DNA of 64,000 bases, taken from the NCBI GenBank assembly GCA_014155875.1, contig JACEFZ010004203.1:262501-326500 (forward strand), written 5' to 3'. The notes below the pieces were generated by a model. The model made no database searches and was not told where the DNA came from. It saw only the letters and a list, made by a program, of their open reading frames with translations. The stretch comes from Cepaea nemoralis. Taxonomy: Eukaryota; Mollusca; Gastropoda; Stylommatophora; Helicidae. The position numbers were made by a program, and so were the translations under genes. This document shows, piece by piece, positions 32,494-43,479 of this stretch (its first letter is position 1; each line of letters begins with the position of its first letter).

Positions 32494-32780
32494 GTAATAA
32501 ATGCTTTTAAAGTCAGGTAATTACCTTTCTTATTTCCGTACACCCATGCGTAACCTAGACCTGGCGTTGGCATCCTACGACACACTTGCCCAGCGTTGCC
32601 AAAAATAATACATTAGTATTATTAATATATAACTGGAATTCACAACAATGTTTTCCCGTAGTGAATTTGAATAAAGAAGACACCAGATTTATTCCTTGGC
32701 ATATTTCTCTCCATCTCTCACTGCAGAAATCACACAACATAGTCTAAAGTAATAAGATAAATCATTCAAGTTGAAATATC
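32494..32780. other. Unassigned intronic stretch
   Basis: AACAATGTTTTCCCGTAGTG near 32643 resembles AACAATGTTTTCCCTTAGTA at 59645; see the fold-back repeat at 59630-59995. Confidence 0.4.
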
Positions 32781-33016
<236 letters not shown>

Positions 33017-33202
33017 GTGCCATACCTATAGGCATGAGCGGGCATGTTTCGCAATCTCCAACGATCACCAGAGTCGTGGATCAGCTTCGTTTTCTTGTTC
33101 CGATCATGCCACGTGGCCACACCTTTAGATATTTACTTCTCTGCCTTCCCCTTGTTCTTCCCCCCTCAATCTTGCCAGTTCTCACAAAGTTCTTTGATGA
33201 TA

Positions 33203-34348
33203 AGTGCGTGAGATGGTCGTTGTCTAGGTAACGATGCTCCTGGTGTGTCAATTGAGCTATCTAACTGTCTCACAATGCAACTCACCCCAGTAATACACGT
33301 CCATCAGTCATTAAACAAGATTGAGTTGGCGCACATAATCCTTTAATACAGAAAGAACACGGACAAACGGAACATCCTTATATATCCAGACACAATATAA
33401 TCCATAGAATATAAATATCCTCCTCACAATTTAACCCGTAAACATCACTGTCTTCTCACGGCCTGCTTCATATCAATCCACACGACAGGTAATCCAGCTA
33501 CTATCCCCAGCTGGACCTCACACATCACAACCCACACACTGGGTCTAGTCTCCCCTAACTATAAACCCACTCTGGGTTCAGGCCTCCATTAACTATCCAA
33601 CCCCCACTGGGTTTCAAGCCTGTATTCACCACTGGGAGAACAACACAACAAAAGATCTGACCGCAGTCAGTCTAAACTCCCACGTATTAGCCCACCGATC
33701 CGCTCGGCGCTAAAACATCAACTGCCTGAAGTCCCTTGACTTCACACGAACCGAACCTCAGTCGGTCTCAGCTTCCACTGACTAGTCAAAGTTTTCCACT
33801 GTCTTTTAACCCTGCTGTGTAGCAGTGGCGTCACTGGGGTTGGTGTCACCCAGTGCGGTAAACTCTTGGTGTCACCCCTCAAGACTTTCACCATGGTCTT
33901 CTTCCGAGTGTTCCTGTACCATATATAATCGCATATAGTAATGTTTGTAAAATAAGTCAAAAAGTTAATAAGGACATAAGAAAGAAAACAAATTGAACAA
34001 TATAACTTCAATACTTCAGGTAAAACATAAATAAAGAACTTCGACAAACTCGGACAAAGTTAAATTTTTGTTATTTTGCTATTTCTGCTTTGTCAAATTT
34101 GCAATTTTTTTATGTTGGTGTCACCCCTTGATGGTGTCACCCGGTGCGGCCCGCACCCCCCTAGTGACGCCCCTGCTGTGTAGCCCCTCCCTGGGCTCCC
34201 AACAACATTACATCCCAGCCTAAAACTGTCTTTCTCCCCATCCACCCTGGGGTCTTCCACTCACACCCGCCCCATTATTTCTCAGGGTTGATTGTTTTTC
34301 TCGTAGCCAGGTCACTCACCTTACTGTCAATGACCCAGGCATATGTCA
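33203..34348. mobile_element. Unclassified insertion of about 1.15 kb
   Basis: Bounded by a 17-bp imperfect direct repeat of LINE-A target sequence (two mismatches). It has no coding frame and contains a 353-bp hAT element. It has CCCACACACTGGGTCTAG, CCCACTCTGGGTTCAGG and CCCCCACTGGGTTTCAAG blocks. The long target repeat argues for a retroposon rather than a solo LTR. Confidence 0.5.
33823..34175. mobile_element. hAT-type non-autonomous transposon with 8-bp TSD
   Basis: Flanked on both sides by CTGTGTAG (33815-33822 and 34176-34183). Terminal inverted repeats start CAGTGGCGTCACTGGGG on the left and CAGGGGCGTCACTAGGGG on the right (reverse complement), followed by GTGTCACC motifs at both ends. 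The 353-bp body is AT-rich and lacks a transposase frame. An 8-bp duplication and CAG ends are the hAT hallmark. Confidence 0.92.
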
Positions 34349-34409
34349 CAGTTATCACCAAGTTCTATAGTTTATTTCTTCTCAAAACGCGTCCATAAAA
34401 TTGTGTCTG

Positions 34410-34697
34410 CCGGTCCGCATGGCCGAATGGGTAAGAACGCGTGTTCTTAAACATTTGGTGTGCTGATTCCGAGGTTAGCGGTTCAACCCCTACACCGGAC
34501 AGCTGCACCAAAATGTTGACGTGTCATCCTTGACTTGGGGACGTAAATTACAAGTAACTTTGAAGTCGGAGTGGGTTTGCCTGATGGCGAGGGACACTAT
34601 TAAAAGGGAAAGCTAATCCACACGCAAAATTCAGTTCATCACTACTGTAAATAGTGCGTATTGACTACGTTTTAATTCAAATCGAGCGAGCGAAAAA
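34410..34697 (+). mobile_element. SINE S3, full copy with target duplication
   Basis: Insertion of 288 bp in LINE-A flanked by AAAATTGTGTCTG (34397-34409) and AAAATTATGTCTG (34698-34710). Head GCATGGCCGAATGGGTAAG, B box GCGGTTCAACCCCTACACC, central TCGGAGTGGGTTTGCCTG, end CGAGCGAGCGAAAAA. Length and ends agree with the 32197-32483 copy. Confidence 0.93.
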
Positions 34698-34795
34698 AAA
34701 ATTATGTCTGTCTACGTCTAATTTCTTTAATCAGTTTACAGTTTTCATTTCCTTCCTGTAAGACATGATCATTGATTTCTATGTCCGTAAGCTGA

Positions 34796-35615
34796 AAAAT
34801 ACAACATAGTCATTTGACTTGTCTACCATGGTAATTTTGATTGTCTACCACGGTACCGCATGATAGTCAGTATGTACCTGACGAGATGCAGCCAAATATG
34901 CCAGACAATAAATCGTGCAATCTATTGCTTGTGTCTTCGTTATTAAAATATAACCACAATGTTTACACATGCTTTCCCGTGTGTGAATTGTGGTATATCT
35001 TACTTATTTATGCTTGTCTTAATAACAGTTATATTGATAGATCAATTTCGTTCATTTTCCCATCCTGGTTACTATTCTGTGTACGTGACGTGAGGTCCTG
35101 TTGCTGTCAACATTCTTCTTGTCTCTAAAAGACAATTGTAATCTAATATCACTTTATCCTCTTCCTCCGTCTTTTCTTTTTTTTTTCATTTTCGTCGTTT
35201 TCTTCTCCTTCTTCTTCTCCTACGCATCCTCCCCCTTCTTCTTCGTCGTCGTCGCCGTTTTCTTGTATAGTATCAAGAGGGGAAAAAAACAACAACAACA
35301 GAAGCATATCTTTGCTTTTAGCCACGCTTTCTAATCTACTGAGCTCTGGTGCATAACCTCTCTTACAACCATGATACTCCGGCCACCTCAAACAAAGCCA
35401 GTTGCCAGGGCAAAAAATCTGCATGAGAAGTGTCGTTTGAAGAAGGATCGAATCGAACGATCGTCACCTCGAAATAAATCCAGAGAGAAAATCTCAGGGA
35501 CATTATTCACGGAATCTTAAAACCTAAACGAAAATGAAGATGAAAAATCATGGTGGCAGAATGTTATCATTATTCTGGTAGTTGCGCTAGCATGTTTGGT
35601 TAGTGGGCTTGCTTG
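34796..35615. other. Unassigned, with a short shared repeat
   Basis: 34895-34935 (AATATGCCAGACAATAAATC, GTGCAATCTATTG) resembles 59925-59965. 35160-35270 is CT-rich. No gene recognised. Confidence 0.45.
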
Positions 35616-35619
35616 TCCA

Positions 35620-35965
35620 GACAGTTGTTACGGTTCAATTCAATTCTCATCAGATGTAATCCTCTATACAGGTGTTCCGGTTCAATTCTCATCACATGTA
35701 ATGCTCTTGACAGGTGTTATGGTTCAATTCGCATCAGATGTAATGTTCCAGATAGGTGTTACGGTATAATTCTCATCCGATGTAATGTTCTAGACAGGTG
35801 TTTCGATTCACTTCTCATCAGATGTAAAGTTCTAGATAGGTGTTTCGGTTCAATTCTGATCAGATGTAATGATCTAGATAGAAGTTACGGTTCAATTCTC
35901 ATCAGATGTAATGTTCTAGACAGTTGTTACGGTATAGTTCTCATCAGATGTAATGTTCTAGAAAA
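35620..35965. repeat. 42-bp minisatellite
   Basis: About eight units containing GGTTCAATTCTCATCAGATG and TAATGTTCTAGACAGGTGTT. The period is divisible by three, which explains the 131-codon plus frame with SILIRCNVLDRCYG-like repeats. Confidence 0.93.
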
Positions 35966-35994
35966 GTGGTTCTTAACCGATGGGGAGGAAAATT

Positions 35995-36127
35995 TTAATA
36001 TTAGATGACACCAACACTAAAGATATATGGAAAGCAATGAATCAACGACTTGCAAGAGAAGGTCAACCAGAGAGACGAATGGAGACGGATTGTATCTGCA
36101 GCAAAGAACCTGGATGGCTCGGAACGC
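35995..36127 (+). mobile_element. LINE-B 3' end
   Basis: Frames spell the last LINE-B residues: ...ATGAATCAACGACTTGCAAG, GGAGACGGATTGTATCTGC, GGCTCGGAACGCTGA, then the GAA tail. It matches 56600-56694. Confidence 0.88.
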
Positions 36128-36240
36128 TGAAGAAGAAGAAGAAGAAGAAGAAGAAGAAGAAGAAGAAGAAGAAGAAGAAGAAGAAGAAGAAGAAGAAGAA
36201 GAAGAAGAAGAAGAAGAAGAAGAAGAAGAAGAAGAAGAAT
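36128..36240. repeat. (GAA)n LINE-B tail
   Basis: Pure GAA run of about 113 bp starting at the LINE-B stop codon. Confidence 0.97.
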
Positions 36241-37508
36241 GAATACCTTGACAAACAAACACAAGTCAACACAATCATTACCATCAAATCAGGTTACATG
36301 TAATCAATTCAGTAGATTCTTTCATCCCTCGTCTCATCTCATCTCATCTCATCATATTCCTCTTGTACCTTGCGGTGTCGAGGTGAAGTATAAATATCGT
36401 GAGAATGCCCGATTATGGGCTTCGTGTATCGATATTCCCATGGACTCTGCTATTCCCTTCGTCCAATGGTTACGTGGTCGGCCTCTGCCTTTGTTTCCAT
36501 CTGGTCTGTACATCATTGCTTGTTGTGGTATGCTGTTGAATGGTAACCTACTTGCATGGCCAAACCATTTGACTTGCTGCTTTCTAATAAAATCTAGTGC
36601 TGCTATAACCCCCACTTTAGTCCTGATTTCTTCATTTCTGATCTCATCTCTTCTTGATAAGTTGAGAATTCTTCTCAGGAATCTCACTTCTGTTGTTGTG
36701 ATTTTTCTTTTCTTTTTTTTCCTGTCATTGTCCAGGTTTGGCATTGGTAGCATAGAGTTGGTAGGAAGATTCTGTTGTAAGGTGCTTTCTCAGTAGTTAT
36801 TGATACATGTTTGTTCTTTAGTATTGGTGCCATTTGTCCAATGAGATGGTTTGCCTTATTTTCGATCTCGTCTTCTGATCTGCCATTTGATGATAATATA
36901 CTTCCTAGGTACTTAAAGCTCTTTACTTGTTTCATGGGATGTTCGTTTAGGTGAATTGTTGTTGTTTTTTCTTCTTTAGTTATAGTCATTACCTCTGTTT
37001 TGCTTGTGCTAATTTTCATGTTATGTTCCCTATATATTTCGTTTAAACTATTCATGTGATCTTGTAATTCAGCTTCTGATTTTGCTATTAGTGCTTGATC
37101 GTCCGCAAACAGGACTTCTCTAATGGTTAGATTTGCAGATGGTTCTTCTTCTGTGTTCTCGTCATGCGGTATTCTTGCGGTCTCTGTTTGGCTGGTTTCT
37201 TTACATATGTTTTCTATATATGTTATGAACAAGAGAGGGGACAGGACACAACCTTGCCATACTCCAGATCTTATGGTGAAGGGTTCCGAGTGTCCTCCAG
37301 TTGCTCTCACTATGCATTCACTGTTGTTGCATAAACTTCTACATAGGTTTGTTAGATGTGTACTCACTCCATATTGTTTAAGGATTTCTCACAGCTTGTT
37401 TCTATTTACTCTATCAAATGCCGACAAAGGCTAAGTAGAGTGTTTCATTGAATTCGATTGATTTTTCTATAAGTTTTCTAAGAGCAAAAATAGAACTGTG
37501 CATCCTTT

Positions 37509-37624
37509 CTTCTTCTTCTTCGGCGTTCCGAGCCATTGAGGTTCTTTGCTGCACATACAATCCGTCTCCATTCATCTCTCTGGTTGACCTTCTCTTGCCA
37601 GTCGTTGATTCCAAATGCTTGTAG

Positions 37625-37667
<43 letters not shown>

Positions 37668-38422
37668 ATCTCTCCACCGTCTTCTTGGTCTACCTCGGGG
37701 TCTACGGTCGTTTATTTCCTGAGTGTAAGCGAGTTTCGTTTCCCTATTATCTTCCATTCTTTCTATATGCCCCAGCCATTGTAGTCTTTTAGCCTTCATG
37801 ATACTAGTGATTAGCGGGAACTTAAACAGATCATAAATGTCTTTGTTGCTTCTTCTTTTCCACTCTCCACTTTGTGTATCCTTAATGAGTCCAAAGATGC
37901 GTCATAAAACTTTGTTCTCAAAGGTTTGTAATAAGGCTTCGTCTCCTTTCGTTGTACTCCAGGTTTCAGAGCCATACAGCACAACTGGTCTGATCAGTGT
38001 TTTGTATATTGTGATTTTGGTGTTACGATATAACGCATTTGATTTTAGTAGATGTTGTAGTGCATAGTATATCTTATTTCCAGAATTTATTCTAGTTTGT
38101 ATTTCTTCCCTTATGATGTTGGAGCAGTTGATGTTGTACCCAGGTATTTGTATGTTTCCGTTCTTTTAATGGTCATATTATCTATTTGTATGTGGCCAGA
38201 GGTTTTAGCCATTCCTTCTCTTGAAATTACCATATATTCTGTCTTATCTTGGTTGATAACCAGCCCCATCTGTTGGGCTTTTTCCTTTAAGTGAGTCAAT
38301 ATTTCCAATGTCTTTTGTTCACTTTGCCCTATAATATCTATATCATCTGCATAACCAAGGAGCTTGGATATTCCTCCAATATCACAGTCCTCCTTTACGT
38401 TCCTTACAACTTTCTCTAGAGC
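37509..38422 (-). mobile_element. LINE-B nested in LINE-D, 8-bp target duplication
   Basis: Flanked by CATCCTTT (37501-37508 and 38423-38430). Minus-strand frames read LEKVVRNVKEDCDIGG, KLLGYADDIDIIGQSE (catalytic YADD kept), KTEYMVISREG, then KRLQWLGHIERMEDNRET, INDRRPRGRPRRRWRDN, and the stop followed by a short GAA run (TTCTTCTTCTTC on plus). A (TA)n array at 37627-37665 interrupts the frame. The insertion is 914 bp, 5'-truncated. Confidence 0.93.
37627..37665. repeat. (TA)n inside LINE-B
   Basis: About 19 TA units where intact LINE-B has AATATATACACAGAC (56573-56587). The copy at 11888-11905 has a TA expansion at the same site. Confidence 0.95.
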
Positions 38423-39594
38423 CATCCTTTGGTTTTCCTAAATCCAAGTTGTGTTTCGCTTAGCGGATGTTCTATAGTAGTTCGTAATCGTTTCTCAATA
38501 ATTTAGCAAAATATTTTCACAGTATGACTCAACAGTGAAATGTCTCTGTATTGTATGCAATCTCTTTTGCTGCCTTTGTTTTGTCCAAATTGGGATAATT
38601 ATGACGTTTCCCCAGTCTCGTGGTGTGTGTGTTCTACCCAAACGTGGTTGAATTGTCTATGTAGTTAAGCTATTCCTACTTCTCTTGCTGCTTTAATTAG
38701 TTCATTTGGTATTTTATCTTTTCCCAGTGATTTGTTCAATGGGGCTAATTTGATGTGTTCTATAATTTCTTCTTTTAGTATTTCTGGTTCTATTTCTTCG
38801 GTGGCATCTGTGTAGGTTTCTTGAATTCCTGTGATATCTGATGGGATGTTGATAAGTTATTCGAAATACTCCTTCCATCTTATTAGGATTTGTTTTTGTT
38901 CACTTATTGGTTCTTCATTTTCGCTGTTAATTATTTCAGTTGGGTCAAAGAGTTCTCCTCTGGTTCGCATTGCACTTATCTTTTTGTAGAAGTGTTTAGT
39001 TGCCTCCTTGTAGTTTTTATTTAGGGTTTCTCCATACTCTTCTTAGTCTTTTTGTTTGTCCCTCTTTACTATTCTATTCACATGTCTTCTCGCTATTCTA
39101 TATTCTATGTAATCACATTCCTGTTTGCACTTCAACCACTTTTTATATTTTTTCTTTTTGTCTTTTACCGCTTTCTTCACCTCTGCGTTCCACCAACTTG
39201 TTATTTTATGTATCCGTGTTTTGCGTTTTTTCGTGGTTCCACGTGTTATTTTTTCCGTATTTAAAATGCTTGATTTGAACATCTCCCATTCTTCTTCCAC
39301 TGCTTTTCTTTCTATAGGTAATTTTACAAAGATGTCAGTTAGTTCTTTCTCATAATTTTCCCCTACTGCCTCGTCTTTAAGGTTTTATAAGTTTACTGAT
39401 TCGCATGTCATGTATTTTCCTGCTCTTTGTTTTCTTCTTCTGATGGTTCTTATTGTGGCAACGACTGCGTTATGATCTGTGTTTATACTTAAATTGGGCA
39501 CTGCCCTTGCATCTAATATATTTCTCTTTCTGTTATTGCTTGTTAATATAAAATCAATTTGGCTTTTAGTATCTAAATTCTTTCAGTCCGACAT

Positions 39595-39842
39595 AAACCA
39601 ATTGAAGGCTGCAATACCAGATGCGCCTCATCACATAAAATTATTATCATCATTTTGTGAGAACAAATGCTATATCGACATTCCCACCAACATACCGCTA
39701 ATGACGACCACTGAAATATTTACTCATCTCAGTAACGTAAAAAAACAAAAAAACACAATAACTCATCAGGACTAGATGGAATCAGTAATCGGATCCTTCA
39801 CTACGCTGCACCGGCAATCTGCGAGTCATTAACTTTTATATA
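39595..39842 (+). mobile_element. CR1/L2-like LINE RT fragment
   Basis: The plus strand reads SDINQLKAAIPDAPHH, TEIFTHLSNVKKQKNT, then after a frame change SGLDGISNRILHYAAPAICE and SLTFI. The block SGLDGIS...APAI..SLTFI is the start of the RT in CR1/L2-type LINEs (usual form: ATGLDGIS...AP.I..SL..I). It is separate from the minus-strand LINE-D that it abuts. Confidence 0.75.
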
Positions 39843-39845
39843 AAA

Positions 39846-40205
39846 TCCGGGGGGAGGGGGGTTTAGAGTTTACAGGGGGGGGGGGAGTTAAATTATTTCC
39901 AGATCGCGTTAATACAAGAACTTATTACTTGATATTGTTTTTCACTCCATAATTTACGGTTCTGTACTTCTCACCCTTCTGAAATTCGTTTTATAACGTA
40001 AGTAGACCCGTGAACCACGTTTTATGTAGACGTTTAGACTTGTTCTAATATGTGATATTAAATTGAGCTTCTGTTTTTACGTATACTGCGTAGGGACGGG
40101 GGAAATTTATAGGGAGGAAATACAAAAGGGAGGGGGGGGATGACATTCGGAACATATGGTGAAGGGGTGCATGGACTAAACAAGTTTGAGAACCACTGAA
40201 CTAGA
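39846..40205. other. G-rich stretch with hAT-like end
   Basis: Poly-G runs (39850-39862, 39877-39888, 40128-40140) and, at 40183-40198, AAGTTTGAGAACCACTG, the reverse complement of a common hAT terminal inverted repeat. A related AGTGGTTCTTAACC is at 35964-35977. No matching target duplication seen. Confidence 0.4.
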
Positions 40206-40209
40206 CATT

Positions 40210-40385
40210 ATCTTGTCTGGAAACTGCAAGATGAACGGGCTAAAACTTACGGAAAAGATAATTACAGACAGAGATTAGTAATAATGGGAGGGCATGCAGG
40301 AGATAGCAAAAGACAGGACGACATGTCGTGATTTGGTAGAGGGTCTATATGCCAGTGGGGTTAAAGGGCAAACAGAGAAGCTGGC
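40210..40385 (+). mobile_element. LINE-E 3' fragment
   Basis: Similar to 42380-42490 and 57360-57500: ACTTACGGAAAAGATAATTA, ATGCAGGAGATAGCAAAAG, GTCGTGATTTGGTAGAGGG, TATATGCCAGTGGGG. No open frame. Confidence 0.65.
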
Positions 40386-40469
40386 CGCTCAACCAACTTG
40401 TCGCTAGTAAAATAAATAGCCGTACTCCTCTCCTGAAGCCTTGGAAATGTGATTATATAAAATATTGCT

Positions 40470-40800
40470 GAAAATTAATTGGACAGCCAAAATGAGCAAT
40501 CAGGAGGTTTTAAGGGAAGCTGAGTCGCAAAGACAACTTATCACAAACATCATAAAGAGGCAGACATCGTTTTTTTTTTTTTTTGGGCCACGTTATGAGA
40601 AAAAACAAACTGGAACATGATGTGACAACTGGAAAGATTTGCGGAAACAGAGATAGAGGAAGACAGTGTGGGAAGATTCTTGACAGTCTTGTGTCATGGC
40701 ACGGAAGGGAGTCAATACACGAATTAATCCATGCCGTCGGAGATCGTAATTTGAGGAGAGGCATGATCGCCTACGCCAAGGCACTAAATGACGATGACTC
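40470..40800 (+). mobile_element. LINE-A-related 3' fragment with T-run frameshift
   Basis: Reads NWTAKMSNQEVLREAE, ITNIIKRQTS, then a T homopolymer at 40569-40584, and in another frame GHVMRKNKLEHDVTTGKI, RGRQCGKILDSLVSWHGR and IAYAKALNDDD. A 2-bp or similar gain in the T run separates the halves. It is a diverged LINE-A relative. Confidence 0.82.
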
Positions 40801-41094
40801 TTCTACATTTTCCGAGGGAGACTGGACACATATGGACTGTCGCGCGTATTGTGACGTCGGGACTGGATGGCCCATTCTGACACATTCAAGAGGTAGAATT
40901 ATCAGTGGCCTAGGAAGCCTTGTGATCTGGGAAATAGCATGAGAATAAAATTCACATCTATTGATTGACACTGATAGTGTTTAAATTGTCTACTTCTTTA
41001 CATTCCCTCACTACGAGTGCCGATCATTATAAAAACAATAAGTTCGGTACTATGAACCCATATGTGAAGTGTTAGGACTATTTTATAGGCCTGA
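40801..41094. other. Unassigned intronic stretch
   Basis: No element recognised. Confidence 0.35.
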
Positions 41095-41226
41095 ATGAAC
41101 GAAAGACTAGGTGGCCAGTTTTCCCCTCCCATAGCGAATGGCAGGTGCAGGAATCGAACCTCTGAACGACCACGCTTATGCCATTGTCGGCCTAACGTTT
41201 TTACCTTTACACCAACTAGCACAGCC
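41095..41226 (-). mobile_element. tRNA-derived SINE head, unclassified
   Basis: The minus strand has GTGCTAGTTGGTGTAAAGG (A box) and CAGAGGTTCGATTCCTGC (B box), with a tRNA-like 85-bp spacing from start to B-box end. Stems do not pair well, so not a true tRNA gene. Confidence 0.55.
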
Positions 41227-41482
41227 GATCATTGTCTGCAGATTTGTTTCTCAGAAAGATAAAGAACAAAACAAACTAAAAAACTATGCCAGGAAAGAAG
41301 CGTGGAAAGTGATAACGTCGAGGGTCTATGCTATACTGGAAAAATACAAGAGGATAGGAATGACCAAAGTAGCCTAATATGGAAGGAGTCACACATCTAC
41401 ACAGCCATGTTACGAGGCAAAATTAACTTACAAATCTTTTACAGATTGTCTAAATTAAAAGAAAAGTAAAGACAGAGATAGA

Positions 41483-41656
<174 letters not shown>

Positions 41657-41710
41657 CAGTGATACATAGATAGATACACAATTACATATCATTTGTGCTA
41701 TTCTACCAAC

Positions 41711-41957
41711 CTGCCAATAATGAGCAGTCTTCGTTCCATTTGTCTCCTTTTAATAGCACGGAAGAGGCTCTTAACTGTTCCGCCGTCACAGAAGCAAACT
41801 ACAACAGATGCGTTCTGATCCTCAAGCAGTTTGGCCAGGATGTTGTCAAATTCTTCATCTAGAGCAGTGCCAGCCACGCCATCTGACACTGCAATACATA
41901 TCCCTTTTGATTTAGCCAGATCCGTGAATTCTGTAATCCCTTTCAAGCCATAATTAC
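41711..41957 (-). CDS. mGluR exon: ligand domain hinge and lobe 2
   Basis: Internal exon. Acceptor TTGTTTCTTTGCCAG; donor AG/GTTGGTAG. It enters in phase 1 and leaves in phase 2. It reads GNYGLKGITEFTDLAKSKG, ICIAVSDGVAGTALDEEF, DNILAKLLEDQNASVVVCF, CDGGTVKSLFRAIKRRQ, and RLLIIGS. Family members show GNYGxxG, F...A...G.CIA, F..ii..L, a..VV.F, and H..IGSD. The Tyr of GNYG aligns with Tyr236 of rat mGluR1, which contacts the glutamate backbone. The VVVCFC stretch and the charged KRRQMERR loop are unlike many vertebrate mGluRs and closer, as I recall them, to the invertebrate CFC-type relatives. No stops. Confidence 0.96.
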
Positions 41958-42049
41958 CTGGCAAAGAAACAAAACAATGCAACGTTAAATATCTCCATCG
42001 CTGAGAAAATGGAAATTGCGTATAAATTGGCAGTTGGAATACAAAAGGC

Positions 42050-42970
42050 AATGGGAGCTTTCACAGCACTTGGACATTTGTGGAAGTCAGAGGAAGTTAA
42101 ACTTGGCACCAAACTTTGAATGTATAAATACAATGTTAAATCAGTACCATTGTATGAGTCAGAGACACGCAGGGCAACTACAAGAATTATAAAATAAACT
42201 ACACACAGCCACTAATGTCTGCGGAGAATAGTATGAATAAATTGGTTTGACAGAATCGCCAATGTCGAGGCATGGAGATAACTACACGAATGACAATGAA
42301 TCAAGTAAGAAGTGAAGAAATGACGCTGGCGCTGGATGGGACAGAAGCTGAGAAAACATGAGGCACTTTCTTGTATGGAACCCACAAGGCAAACAAAATA
42401 GCGGAAGACATACAGACACTTGGAGAAGAAAATTATAGACAGAGATAAATCATTCTGGAGGACATGGAGAGGGCCGCAGGAGATAGCAAAAGAGAGAACG
42501 GTTTAGTTTAGTTTAGCTTAGTTTAGTCGATGGATCAACATCACGGCACACGGGTGCAACCCATAAGTGCTCCGTTTTACTCCTAACTCAAACCTGAGTC
42601 TGGAGAAACTCAGCTCAGTGCACGAACTCCGTAGCACCGGCGAGGATCCTGAAATACTTAGGGTAGAATTTTAAACTCGAAATTTTGCCCGGGCAGCGCC
42701 GTTAGGCTACGCTTTTTCGATTTCCAAATGCCAAGGGATTTTTTACGTGCGCAAAAATACACACGGGCGTCCGATCTCACTACCCAGAGACCAGGGGAAA
42801 TTTTATTACTAGAAGTCCACTAAAAAAAATCCCGGTCTTCACCAGGGCTTGAATCCGAGACATCCAGCACTCGAGGCGGACACCATACCTCGAGACCACG
42901 CATCCCCCTTAGAGAGAACGGTTTGACGTGATTTGGTTGAGAGCTTATATACCACTGGAGCATGATGGAC
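42050..42970 (+). mobile_element. LINE-E 3' fragment, split by SINE S4
   Basis: Decayed LINE-E at 42050-42504 and 42911-42970. Frames give AFTALGHLWKSEEVKLGTKL, KSVPLYESETR, RWRWMGQKLRKHEAL, then GTRQTK-type remnants, and after S4 the end with CGTGATTTGGTTGAG. LINE-E is the type ending WNPQGKxxRGRP. The joins carry AGAGAGAACGGTTT twice. Confidence 0.78.
42505..42910 (-). mobile_element. SINE S4, full copy with 14-bp target duplication
   Basis: Insertion of 406 bp between AGAGAGAACGGTTT (42491-42504) and its copy (42911-42924). On the minus strand the head has GATGCGTGGTCTCGAGGTATGG-like A box (42880-42905) and CTCGGATTCAAGCCCTGG (B box). The body has GGGATTTTTTTTAGTGG, CGTGTGTATTTTTGCGCAC, the module GGTGCTACGGAGTTCGTGC shared with S2, and a tail of AAACTAAACT units. 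Complete and little decayed. Confidence 0.93.
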
Positions 42971-43002
42971 AGAAGAAGAAAGAATCCACCATGTGGAATG
43001 TT

Positions 43003-43175
43003 CTGCGTGCGGGACAAACACTATCGCAGTTACAAGAGCAAGTTTGAGCGCGAGAGCGCATTACACTCTTGGACACGTTGACCCCCCAGGTTATGGACTC
43101 TGGTAGTGTGTAGTAAACAACGGGACATGGACCGACAGGGTGAGAAACTAAGAGGCGAATAAGGATGGTTGGTCT
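43003..43175 (+). repeat. Dispersed repeat R2, copy 1
   Basis: GTGCGGGACAAACACTATCG, CAGGTTATGGACTCTGG, TGTGTAGTAAACAACGGGAC. The second copy (46895-47285) is split by SINE S1. Confidence 0.75.
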
Positions 43176-43479
43176 GACACCGGGATACCTCATTCCGTAG
43201 AAAACTGTATCTGCGAATTTCAGCCAATTATGAAGAAGTCTACAATGAACTTGGCCTGAGTTGCTTGCAGTCCTATGATCAACTGGGAAATGAAAGGCAG
43301 AAGAAGAGGAGAAAGAGGAAGAAGAAGAAGAGGAAGACAAGAAAATATAATTTAATGAGTTAAAAAAAAAAGGTGAAGGACCCTTCCATGCCTTGTGATT
43401 TATTGGGCTATGGTGCTAGCCTTATATTTTTACAGACCAAACGAGACTAAAGTTATGATACTGTCAATGTAACATCCAC
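43176..43479. other. Unassigned intronic stretch
   Basis: Short GAA-rich run at 43300-43340; otherwise nothing recognised. Confidence 0.4.

Larger units (their letters stand above)
33016..34795 (-). mobile_element. LINE-A 3' fragment carrying three nested insertions
   Basis: LINE-A pieces at 33016-33202, 34349-34409 and 34711-34795 join in order: 3' end with GGCATGAGCGGGCATGTTTC, a middle with TTTATTTCTTCTCAAAACG, then GTCTACGTCTAATTTC and CAGTTTACAGTTTTC. Between them lie an 1146-bp insertion (33203-34348) and S3 (34410-34697). The first gap repeats AGTTCTCACAAAGTTCT as AGTTATCACCAAGTTCT on the other side. Confidence 0.82.
36320..39590 (-). mobile_element. LINE-D, endonuclease end to 3' tail, split by LINE-B
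   Basis: Minus-strand remnants run from NAVVATIRTIRRRKQRAGK (39480-39380, end of the endonuclease) through EEEWEMFKSSILNTEK and TSWWNAEVKKAVKDKKKK (linker), LGKDKIPNELIKA, CIQYRDISLLSHTVKIF, ETQLGFRKTKG, then after the LINE-B insert SSIFALRKLIEKSIEFNE, TLYLAFV, SGVWQGCVLSPLLFITYIEN, REVLFADDQALIAKSE (RT catalytic box, FADD), KSFKYLGSILSSNGRSED, RRILNLSRRDEIRNEEI, FGHASRLPFNSIPQQAMM and ending STPQGTRGI. The tail is (GATGA)n, seen as CTCATCTCATCTCATC at 36332-36352. Many stops and frameshifts. It is the longest LINE here apart from missing 5' parts. Confidence 0.9.

Noticed and set aside
33203..34348. Solo LTR of a retrovirus-like element
   Set aside because: Flanking repeat is about 17 bp rather than 4-6 bp, and no primer-binding site or TG...CA pair with matching short duplication is clear.
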